Positions 24,752 through 30,675 of a stretch of DNA of 40,498 bases are shown piece after piece. A model generated the notes under the pieces. That model was given only the letters and a program-made list of their open reading frames with translations, was not told the origin of the DNA and did no database searches. The translations under genes and the position numbers were made by a program. This DNA is from an uncultured Lachnospiraceae bacterium (lineage in GTDB: Bacteria; Bacillota; Clostridia; Lachnospirales; Lachnospiraceae): positions 1 to 40,498 of the forward strand of contig CAJTUZ010000023.1 in the NCBI GenBank assembly GCA_910579735.1. Reading direction: 5' to 3'. Each line of letters begins with the position of its first letter. Positions within the stretch are counted from its first letter, which is position 1.

Positions 24752-25423
24752 TTATGGTTTCAGACTCTGTTCGCACATACTGATCTCGATCTTCTTCAGT
24801 TCTTCCGCAAAACCCTTTAATGTCTCTCTTGTTTCCTCAGAGACTTCTTTGTTGCGGCCGTTTTTGTAGCATATCCGGTGCTCCATACTGGCCCAGAAAT
24901 CCATAGAAATCGTTCTGATCTGCACTTCTACCGGATAATACTGCGTCTCTTCAAGTGTATACACGGGTACGCCGACGACAATGTGATAACTTTTATAACC
25001 GTTCACCTTCGGATTTTTCACATAGTCTCTCTCTCTGATCACCAGAATACCGCTCTGCTTCCTGATCGCGGATACGACACTGTATATATCGTCTTCAAAG
25101 TAACAGATCACGCGGATCCCTGCAATATCCGTCAGCTCATCCCTTGCTACATCCACGCCTATCGGCAGCTTCTTTTTCTCCAGCTTCTTCATGATACTGC
25201 TCTTGCTCTTGATGCGGTGCTGGATATTATGTATCGGATATTCCCTGCTTCTGCTTCTGTATTCTGCATTCAGACTATTCAAACGAATCTGGATGATCGT
25301 CAGCGCTTCCGAATATGGCTTGATCAGTCTGTCATATTCTTCCTGTGTAATGCCTTCTTTTCCGTCAGCACGACTCCCGGAAACAGGATCGTCATACTGC
25401 CAAATTTCGCTTACTGCTTCCAA
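24752..25423 (-). CDS. Small alarmone synthetase (RelA/SpoT-domain GTP pyrophosphokinase)
   Basis: A single-domain (p)ppGpp synthetase of the YjbM/RelQ or YwaC/RelP type, transferring pyrophosphate from ATP to GTP or GDP. Synthetase motifs are SSIMKKLEKKKLP, LTDIAGIRVICYF, ERDYVKNPKVNGYKSYHIVV, and VEVQIRTISMDFWASMEHR with the catalytic Glu. There is no HD hydrolase and no TGS or ACT domain. Length is 223 aa. The start is TTG at 25423: an in-frame stop lies just upstream, no ATG or GTG occurs in the first 70 codons of the frame, and the conserved domain begins by residue 30. The ribosome binding site is poor (GGGG nine bases upstream), so translation may be kept low. The promoter at 25481-25510 carries a TTGTTACAA site over its -10. 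Confidence 0.9.
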   Translation of the reverse strand: MEAVSEIWQYDDPVSGSRADGKEGITQEEYDRLIKPYSEALTIIQIRLNSLNAEYRSRSREYPIHNIQHRIKSKSSIMKKLEKKKLPIGVDVARDELTDIAGIRVICYFEDDIYSVVSAIRKQSGILVIRERDYVKNPKVNGYKSYHIVVGVPVYTLEETQYYPVEVQIRTISMDFWASMEHRICYKNGRNKEVSEETRETLKGFAEELKKIEISMCEQSLKP

Positions 25424-25473
25424 ATTTATTACCCCGTTTACTATTTATTTCTAATCTTCTGTAAAAAACTTAC

Positions 25474-25510
25474 TTGTTACAAGATACCGCAAACTGCTTC
25501 CTGTTGTCAA
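25474..25510 (-). promoter_or_regulatory. Promoter with palindromic site for the alarmone synthetase gene
   Basis: TTGACA (25505-25510), an 18-base spacer and TATCTT (25481-25486) on the minus strand. The palindrome CTTGTTACAAG at 25473-25483 overlaps the downstream edge of the -10, where a bound protein would block transcription. The same nine-base core occurs in other spacers of this window. Confidence 0.5.
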
Positions 25511-25582
25511 TTACTTCCTGTTTTTTTTCATATATTTTTCACAAATGTATTAAATAAAATACAATTTTTTTTATAATTTTTA

Positions 25583-25635
25583 TAGACAAAATTTAAAAAT
25601 TTGGTATTATATAAATAGAAACAGTAATCATTACT
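25583..25635 (+). promoter_or_regulatory. Promoter and candidate operator for grcA
   Basis: TAGACA (25583-25588), a 16-base spacer and TATTAT (25605-25610) predict a start near 25617. Immediately downstream, AGTAAT-C-ATTACT (25623-25635) is a 13-base perfect dyad at the start of the transcript, where a repressor could bind. It does not match the Rex or Fnr consensus sites I know. Confidence 0.45.
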
Positions 25636-25665
25636 ATTTTTATTATAAAAGCAGGAGGGAAAATT

Positions 25666-25911
25666 ATGGCACAGACGAACACAGCACAGGTAGATAATTT
25701 AGTATCCTTATTGGATGGATATGCAACAAAAGGCGGACATCACTTGAATGTCAACGTTTTAAACCGCGATATGCTTCTGGATGCGCAGAAACATCCCGAA
25801 AATTACCCGCAGTTGACGATCCGTGTTTCCGGATATGCTGTCAACTTCATCAAATTGACACCGGAACAGCAGGCAGACGTTATCAGCCGTACATTCCACG
25901 AAAGCATTTAA
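25666..25911 (+). CDS. grcA: Autonomous glycyl radical cofactor GrcA (short form)
   Basis: The 81 residues match the C-terminal glycyl-radical segment of pyruvate formate-lyase: HLNVNVLNRDMLLDAQ at 26-41, then PQLTIRVSGYAV at 48-59 with the radical glycine at position 56, and LTPEQQADVISRTF. Only about 25 residues precede this segment. In E. coli the equivalent GrcA (YfiD, 127 aa) replaces the oxygen-cleaved radical domain of PflB and restores activity; the same role is inferred here. No pfl gene or activase lies in the window, so the partner enzyme is elsewhere. GCAGGAGGG provides a strong ribosome binding site. It has its own promoter and ends in a bidirectional terminator shared with pnp. 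The intact RVSGYAV core argues against a decayed pfl remnant. Confidence 0.88.
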   Translation: MAQTNTAQVDNLVSLLDGYATKGGHHLNVNVLNRDMLLDAQKHPENYPQLTIRVSGYAVNFIKLTPEQQADVISRTFHESI

Positions 25912-25974
25912 TGGATATAAAGACTAAATCCGTTTGAAACATTATATCTGCTTAAAATATTCAAAGGAATCATA

Positions 25975-26008
25975 AAAAGAGTTGACGGTATAATCCGCCA
26001 ACTCTTTT
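25975..26008. terminator. Bidirectional intrinsic terminator between grcA and pnp
   Basis: A stem of about 13 bp with one mismatch (25975-25988 with 25995-26008, arms AAAAGAGTTG and CAACTCTTTT). It gives TTTT-AT-ATTTCTTT on the plus strand for grcA and TTTTT on the minus strand for pnp. Confidence 0.85.
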
Positions 26009-26035
26009 ATATTTCTTTCAGTTTCCTGTTTCGCC

Positions 26036-28126
26036 TTATACCTGCGCAACATCTTTCATGGAGAAACTGATACGGCCCATTTTGTCCTTGCCAAGACATA
26101 CCACCGTAACTTTATCACCAAGTGTCAGCACATCTTCCACGTGGTTGATTCTTTCCTTTGCAATCTTGGAAATATGAACCATTCCTTCCTTACCGGGTGC
26201 AAACTCGATAAATGCGCCGAACTCTTTAATGCTGACAACAACGCCCTTAAAGATCTGACCTTCTTCAAAATCAGTCGTAATGATCTTGATCATTTCAACG
26301 GCTTTGTCCATCATCTCTTTATCCGTACCGCATACGGATACCTGTCCATCGTCGGTAATATCGATCTTAACGCCTGTACGGGCAATGATCTCATTGATCG
26401 TCTTGCCTCTCTGTCCTACTACATCGCCGATCTTCTCAGGATCGATCTGGATGGAAATGATCTTCGGCGCGTATTGTCCAACCTCTTTTCTCGGTGCGGC
26501 AATAGCAGGAATCATACAGTTGTGCATAATAAATTCACGTGCGTCGCGGCATCTCGCAATCGCGCCTTCTACGATCGGTCTCGTCAGACCATGAATCTTA
26601 ATATCCATCTGAATTGCGGTAATACCATCATGTGTACCGGTTACCTTAAAGTCCATATCCCCGAAGAAATCCTCAAGTCCCTGGATATCGGTAAGCAGTA
26701 CGAAATCATCATCTGTATCCCCCGTTACAAGACCGCAGGAAATACCCGCTACCATCTTCCTGATCGGAACGCCTGCCGCCATCAGAGACATACAGGATGC
26801 GCAGGTAGATGCCATAGAGGTAGAACCGTTCGATTCAAATGTCTCGGATACGGTACGGATCGCATACGGGAATTCCTCTTCGGAAGGAAGCACCGGTATC
26901 AATGCACGTTCTGCAAGCGCGCCGTGGCCGATCTCTCTACGTCCCGGTCCGCGGCTTACTTTCGTCTCTCCTACGGAATAAGACGGGAAATTATAATGAT
27001 GCATATATCTCTTGGCCGTTACATTTTCGTCCAGGCCATCTACTCTTTGTACTTCGGATAACGGCGCCAGCGTACATACGTTGCAGATCTGTGTCTGTCC
27101 ACGGGTAAACATAGCGGAACCATGCACTCTCGGAATGATATCGATCTCTGCCGCAAGCGGACGGATCTGATCCAGTTCGCGGCCGTCAGGACGCTTGTGG
27201 TCTTTTAAGATCATCTTACGTACGGTCTTCTTCTGATACTGGTATACCGCTTCGCCAAGCACTGCCAGATAGTCTTCTTTTTCTGCAAACGCTTCTTCCA
27301 GTTTCGCGGTGATATTTCTGATATTTTCTTCACGAACCTGTTTTTCATCCGTGAAAACAGCTGTTTCCATTTCTTCCGGTGTAACGATCGTTTTGATCTG
27401 CTCAAACATTTCTTCCGGAATTGCACAGCTTTCGTAAGCATGCTTCGGCTTGCCTGCTTCGGCAACGATCTGATTGATGAATGCGATGATCGTCTGGTTG
27501 ATCTCATGCGCTTTGTAGATCGCTTCGATCATCTTCGCCTCCGGTATCTCATTTGCGCCGGCTTCGATCATAATAACCTTCTCTGCGGTAGAAGCAACCG
27601 TCATTTTCAGATCGCCTTTATCCCACTGCTCCTGAGACGGATTGACGATAAAATCTCCATCCACCATACCCATCTGCGTCATGGCACACGGGCCGTCAAA
27701 CGGAATATCGGAAATACAGGTTGCGATCGCCGTACCAAGCATTGCGACAAGTTCAGGACGGCATGCCGGATCAACGCTCATAACCATATTGTTGAGTGTT
27801 ACATCGTTTCTGTAATCTTTCGGGAAAAGCGGTCTCATCGGTCTGTCGATCACACGGCTTGTCAAAACGGCATTTTCACTTGCTTTGCCTTCCCGTTTGT
27901 TAAATCCGCCGGGTATTTTACCTACGGCATATAATTTTTCTTCATACTCGACGCTGCAGGGGAAGAAATCAATCCCTTCTCTCGGTTTTTCGGAAGCTGT
28001 TGCGGTAGACAATACCGTCGTTTCTCCATAATGCATAAATGCGCAGCCGTTTGCCTGTTTGCCGACTCTGCCGATATCGACGCGAAGCGTCCGGCCGGCC
28101 AGTTCCAATGTGTAACTCTTGTACAT
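26036..28126 (-). CDS. pnp: Polyribonucleotide nucleotidyltransferase (PNPase)
   Basis: Phosphorolytic 3'-5' exoribonuclease, a ring-shaped trimer central to mRNA turnover. Two RNase PH domains are present: the first with GETTVLSTATAS and VIDRPMRPLFP, the second with DHKRPDGRELDQIRPLAAE, VHGSAMFTRGQTQ and a catalytic Asp in the segment DIKIHGL. A KH domain follows (IGDVVGQRGKTINEIIARTG). The S1 domain closes the protein (FKGVVVSIKEFGAFIEF, GKEGMVHISKIA). The 696-residue length is normal. AAAGGAGAG precedes the ATG. RpsO lies upstream, the order also found in E. coli, and the leader between them folds into a long imperfect duplex at 28161-28247. Confidence 0.97.
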   Translation of the reverse strand: MYKSYTLELAGRTLRVDIGRVGKQANGCAFMHYGETTVLSTATASEKPREGIDFFPCSVEYEEKLYAVGKIPGGFNKREGKASENAVLTSRVIDRPMRPLFPKDYRNDVTLNNMVMSVDPACRPELVAMLGTAIATCISDIPFDGPCAMTQMGMVDGDFIVNPSQEQWDKGDLKMTVASTAEKVIMIEAGANEIPEAKMIEAIYKAHEINQTIIAFINQIVAEAGKPKHAYESCAIPEEMFEQIKTIVTPEEMETAVFTDEKQVREENIRNITAKLEEAFAEKEDYLAVLGEAVYQYQKKTVRKMILKDHKRPDGRELDQIRPLAAEIDIIPRVHGSAMFTRGQTQICNVCTLAPLSEVQRVDGLDENVTAKRYMHHYNFPSYSVGETKVSRGPGRREIGHGALAERALIPVLPSEEEFPYAIRTVSETFESNGSTSMASTCASCMSLMAAGVPIRKMVAGISCGLVTGDTDDDFVLLTDIQGLEDFFGDMDFKVTGTHDGITAIQMDIKIHGLTRPIVEGAIARCRDAREFIMHNCMIPAIAAPRKEVGQYAPKIISIQIDPEKIGDVVGQRGKTINEIIARTGVKIDITDDGQVSVCGTDKEMMDKAVEMIKIITTDFEEGQIFKGVVVSIKEFGAFIEFAPGKEGMVHISKIAKERINHVEDVLTLGDKVTVVCLGKDKMGRISFSMKDVAQV

Positions 28127-28160
28127 AGTCTTCTCTCCTTTAAAATCATTTTATTTTACA

Positions 28161-28247
28161 GGCAGAAGATGCCGAAACTACAGACATATCCATAACTTTC
28201 ATACTGCTTTTATGCATATGTCTGTGGTCTCGGATGATTCTTCCGCC
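28161..28247 (-). promoter_or_regulatory. Long imperfect stem-loop in the pnp leader
   Basis: On the minus strand 28247-28239 pairs with 28169-28161 (nine pairs, one G-U), then a small internal loop, then 28233-28216 pairs with 28189-28172 (17 of 18, one G-U, one mismatch). The apical loop is 26 bases. It ends 34 bases before the pnp ATG, well placed for processing by RNase III and control of pnp translation or stability. It has no T tract, so it is not a terminator. Confidence 0.7.
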
Positions 28248-28260
28248 CGATAACACCAAA

Positions 28261-28310
28261 ACAAAACGAAAAGGCGGAAAAGCCGGCATAACCGGCCTTG
28301 TACCCGCCTT
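28261..28310 (-). terminator. Intrinsic terminator after rpsO
   Basis: A branched hairpin: outer stem AAGGCGG (28271-28277) with CCGCCTT (28304-28310), inner stem GCCGG (28282-28286) with CCGGC (28292-28296). On the minus strand it is followed by TTCGTTTTGTTTTGG. The broken T run suggests partial read-through into pnp. Confidence 0.75.
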
Positions 28311-28315
28311 CTTCT

Positions 28316-28582
28316 TTATTTTCTGAGTCCTAATCTCTCGATCAGCGTACGATATCTTTCAATATCCTTATCTTTCAGATAAGTAAGCAAACCTCTTCTC
28401 TGACCTACCATTTTCAGAAGTCCTCTTCTGGAATGATGATCTTTCGGATTGGCTTTCAGGTGCTCTGTCAGTTCCTGAATCCTTGCTGTCAGGACGGCAA
28501 CCTGTACCTCCGGCGATCCTGTATCGCCTTCCGTTCTTGCATACTCTTTCATAATTGCTGTTTTCTTTTCTTTCGAAATCAT
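28316..28582 (-). CDS. rpsO: 30S ribosomal protein S15
   Basis: Primary 16S rRNA-binding protein of the 30S platform, 88 aa, the usual length. The conserved core is TEGDTGSPEVQVAVLTARI at 17-35, then HLKANPKDHHSRRGLLKMVGQRR and YLKDKDIERYRTLIERLGLRK. The start is at 28582, where GGAGAAAG is well spaced; the open frame runs on upstream through the leader. A promoter lies at 28672-28700 and gives a leader of about 80 bases able to fold into short stems. S15 controls its own synthesis through such leaders in several bacteria, so autoregulation is plausible here. Confidence 0.98.
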   Translation of the reverse strand: MISKEKKTAIMKEYARTEGDTGSPEVQVAVLTARIQELTEHLKANPKDHHSRRGLLKMVGQRRGLLTYLKDKDIERYRTLIERLGLRK

Positions 28583-28671
28583 ATCTTTCTCCTTTCCTCT
28601 TCCATCGCCTGAAACTAAGAACGGGTCGGAGTTTCCCGGTTCCGAGTGTCGGCTGAAATTCATACTTAGAT

Positions 28672-28700
28672 ATCTTACCACATAATGGCACGCTTGGCAA
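28672..28700 (-). promoter_or_regulatory. Promoter for rpsO
   Basis: TTGCCA (28695-28700), a 17-base spacer and TAAGAT (28672-28677) on the minus strand; predicted start near 28665. Confidence 0.6.
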
Positions 28701-28735
28701 GCTATAATTCATGTATCCGATAAATTGATGCCCTA

Positions 28736-28753
28736 AGCCGGTATATGCCGGCT
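28736..28753 (-). other. Small hairpin after the NlpC/P60 gene
   Basis: AGCCGG (28736-28741) pairs with CCGGCT (28748-28753) around a six-base loop, 31 bases past the stop at 28785. No T tract follows on the minus strand, so it may only be a weak terminator or a 3'-end stabiliser. Confidence 0.35.
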
Positions 28754-28784
28754 CAATATACCATGCAATCTATCCGGTAATCTC

Positions 28785-30182
28785 TTAGTCCTGTAAGATT
28801 CTTACCACTTTAACCGGACTTCTATAAGTTGCGTTGGAAATACGAATTCCCGTTCTCGGATTGCTGGCATGTATTACCTGCCCGCCGCCGATGTATATTG
28901 CCACATGATTAATATTCTGTCCGTTTCCGTAAAAGATCAGATCTCCCGGCCGCGCTTCGGAAAGTGTAATCGTTGTGCCGCAGTTCGCCTGTGCTCTGGA
29001 GGAATGCGGTAAGGAAACCCCGTATTTCTTGAAAATACTCAAAACATATCCGGAACAATCCGCGCCGTTTGTTAAGCTGGTGCCGCCCCATACATACGGA
29101 TTTCCCAAAAATTCTTTTGCATACTGGCACAAATCCACACGGACATCCGATACACCCTGTCCATATAATAATTCCGTCATCGTAATAGCCGTTTCGAGTT
29201 TGGCATCTACGCGGACATATTCGGCTGATACAAATACCTCTTCATCATCCAGATAGACTTTGATCCATTCATCGCCCGCCTCTGCCACTTCCAGTTCCTC
29301 TCCATTGGGAACGAGGGTAATGACTTCGGATTCCGTATTGGCCTCCGCACGCACTTTCAGGGCATCCGTCGTTACCGTTGCAATCGCGGAAACCAGTTCT
29401 TCCGCCTTCCATTTCGCCTGCAGGCCCGTTAACAAAAACTCGCAGCTCACATAGCCTTCCACTTTCCCGGACTTAATATGCGCCCATACGCCATCCGAAT
29501 CTATAACTTCACAAGCCGCATTCTTAGGCAGTTTCCCTACCAGCTTACCATCTTCTGCCGGTACGGCTCTGATATTGAGATTATTCTCTACATTCGCGAT
29601 CCCGAGATTCGTATACCCCCAGTTTGCGTTTTTGGCATCTTCATAGGCCTGCGCATACTCTTCTACGGTTTTCCTGGCTTCTACGATAGAAGAAGCTCCT
29701 ATCGGTTTTAAGATATCCTGGAGGCTCTCGGATTCTTCATCGTTCTCCTGCGTGCCGTTTTCTTCTGCAGATCCGTTATCGTTTCCGTCAGCATCATTTC
29801 CCTGATCCGCCGAAGCGCTTCCGTTTTCCGCAGCATCGTTTCCCTGATCCGTCAAACCGTTCCCGTCTTCTCCCGAACCGCTTCCCTGATCTGTCAAACC
29901 GTTTCCATCGGAACTGCCTTCACTGCCCGCAGAATCGTTTTCCTCTTTATTCTGTGCATCTCCTACAGCGCCCAGATCGCCCAGATCAGCTCCCGAACCG
30001 ACCAGCTCGGCCCCTGCCGTCAGGCCTCCAAGCGTAGAATCCGCACCGCTGCGTCCTGCTTCCTGTACTTCTGTCTGCGCTGAAGCCTTTGTCTGATCCC
30101 CTGTTGCAAAAACAAGCAGCGGCCGGCATAACATAACGCATATTAAAAGATAACACAATTCTTTACGTTTCATTTTGATCAT
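28785..30182 (-). CDS. Secreted SH3-NlpC/P60 peptidoglycan hydrolase
   Basis: A 465-residue exported cell-wall hydrolase. Residues 1-27 are a signal peptide (basic MIKMKRKE, hydrophobic core LLICVMLCRPLLVF, ATG-D cleavage region). Residues 30-150 are a low-complexity acidic linker rich in Gly, Asn, Asp and Ser, with GNGLTDQG twice and DQGND twice. Two SH3-type domains follow (NNLNIRAVPAEDGKLVG and DALKVRAEANTESEVITL). The C-terminal NlpC/P60 domain has the catalytic Cys in GADCSGYVLSIF and His in NHVAIYIGGGQVIHAS. Such enzymes cleave stem peptides of peptidoglycan. GGAG lies four bases before the first ATG, rather close. The upstream spacer holds two candidate promoters, a terminator-bearing GC-rich leader and a TTGTTACAA site. 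Confidence 0.93.
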   Translation of the reverse strand: MIKMKRKELCYLLICVMLCRPLLVFATGDQTKASAQTEVQEAGRSGADSTLGGLTAGAELVGSGADLGDLGAVGDAQNKEENDSAGSEGSSDGNGLTDQGSGSGEDGNGLTDQGNDAAENGSASADQGNDADGNDNGSAEENGTQENDEESESLQDILKPIGASSIVEARKTVEEYAQAYEDAKNANWGYTNLGIANVENNLNIRAVPAEDGKLVGKLPKNAACEVIDSDGVWAHIKSGKVEGYVSCEFLLTGLQAKWKAEELVSAIATVTTDALKVRAEANTESEVITLVPNGEELEVAEAGDEWIKVYLDDEEVFVSAEYVRVDAKLETAITMTELLYGQGVSDVRVDLCQYAKEFLGNPYVWGGTSLTNGADCSGYVLSIFKKYGVSLPHSSRAQANCGTTITLSEARPGDLIFYGNGQNINHVAIYIGGGQVIHASNPRTGIRISNATYRSPVKVVRILQD

Positions 30183-30216
30183 CGGACTCCTTTTTCATAA
30201 CAACTTTGTATCGTAA

Positions 30217-30245
30217 TTATTACAGATTTATTAAATTTGTTACAA
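30217..30245 (-). promoter_or_regulatory. Candidate proximal promoter for the NlpC/P60 gene
   Basis: TTGTAA (30240-30245), a 17-base spacer and TAATAA (30217-30222). The -35 is part of a TTGTTACAA near-palindrome (30237-30245). TGTAAC and TGTAAT words are repeated 20 bases apart on the minus strand. A WalR box would need an 11-base repeat, so the match to that site is only partial. Confidence 0.35.
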
Positions 30246-30347
30246 ATATGTTGTTATTATAACAAGACCGGGAAGGGATGTCAATAAAAAGGAACGAAAA
30301 AGACGGGCAAAAGACAGGAAAAATGTGGACAGGCAGCGGAAAGGCCG

Positions 30348-30379
30348 AAAAAAGGCAGGCGGAGCACAGAGCCGCCTGC
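30348..30379 (-). terminator. Intrinsic terminator inside the NlpC/P60 leader region
   Basis: GCAGGCGG (30372-30379 read on the minus strand) pairs with CCGCCTGC (30355-30362), loop of nine bases, followed after one C-rich step by six T (30348-30353). No protein gene lies directly upstream on this strand, which implies it ends a short non-coding transcript or attenuates the NlpC/P60 leader. Confidence 0.75.
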
Positions 30380-30507
30380 AGGCCGGACACTAATAAGGAA
30401 AATTTTCCGGTCAGCTCAGACAGGGGGCCCGGCAACGCCTGCTTTCCTGTTCTTTCCGCTTTGCATTACTATATATGGTGTTTCTACATTTTTTATTTAT
30501 ATATATG
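30348..30507 (-). ncRNA. Candidate structured RNA or attenuator leader
   Basis: A transcript from the promoter at 30514-30542 to the terminator at 30348 would be about 160 bases. Its 5' part carries GCAGGCG (30436-30442), able to pair with the 3' arm of the terminator (30355-30361) and so to disrupt it. GCGGAAAG (30452-30459) can pair with a segment just beyond the terminator (30336-30343), closing a longer structure only in read-through RNA. This mutually exclusive folding is typical of attenuators. It matches no riboswitch consensus I can recall, including ydaO. Boundaries are inferred. Confidence 0.4.
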
Positions 30508-30513
30508 GAGAAA

Positions 30514-30542
30514 ATAATACAATTAACTATAAATTATTACAA
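30514..30542 (-). promoter_or_regulatory. Candidate promoter for the leader RNA
   Basis: TTGTAA (30537-30542), a 17-base spacer and TATTAT (30514-30519) on the minus strand, in a strongly AT-rich patch directly before the GC-rich island. Confidence 0.5.
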
Positions 30543-30608
30543 TTTTGTTACCAAACATATAAAACATTTAAAAATTAGAGCTTAAAAACATGAAAGCAGC
30601 ACAGGAGC

Positions 30609-30635
30609 GGCCGGGGAATCCTCTCTTCCCCGGCC
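30609..30635 (-). other. Very stable GC hairpin after the Na/Pi gene
   Basis: GGCCGGGGAA (30609-30618) pairs perfectly with TTCCCCGGCC (30626-30635) around seven bases, 40 bases past the stop of the cotransporter gene. No T tract follows on either strand. It probably stabilises the 3' end or acts as a non-canonical terminator. Confidence 0.5.
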
Positions 30636-30675
30636 GGTCCTATGCCGCTCTTCTGCGCACAGCTTCCATCACTCT

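Larger units (their letters stand above)
30183..30675. other. Gene-free spacer upstream of the NlpC/P60 gene
   Basis: A 493-base stretch without a credible gene. Going with minus-strand transcription it holds a GC-rich hairpin after the Na/Pi gene (30609-30635), an AT-rich promoter region (30514-30542), a GC-rich island (about 30300-30470) with an intrinsic terminator (30348-30379), and a second AT-rich promoter region (30217-30250) next to the NlpC/P60 gene. A 79-codon plus-strand frame and a 71-codon minus-strand frame here look non-coding. Confidence 0.75.

Noticed and set aside
30420..30450. SAM-riboswitch-like GGCCCGGCAAC on the plus strand
   Set aside because: Only a short match; the surrounding conserved core is missing and no plus-strand gene follows.
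30278..30517. A 79-codon plus-strand open frame in the NlpC/P60 upstream spacer
   Set aside because: It lacks a good ribosome site, its composition is not protein-like, and it crosses hairpins that make sense as RNA on the other strand.
30180..30560. A ydaO-type c-di-AMP riboswitch before the NlpC/P60 gene
   Set aside because: The position is suggestive, but none of the conserved core words of that class could be found on the minus strand.
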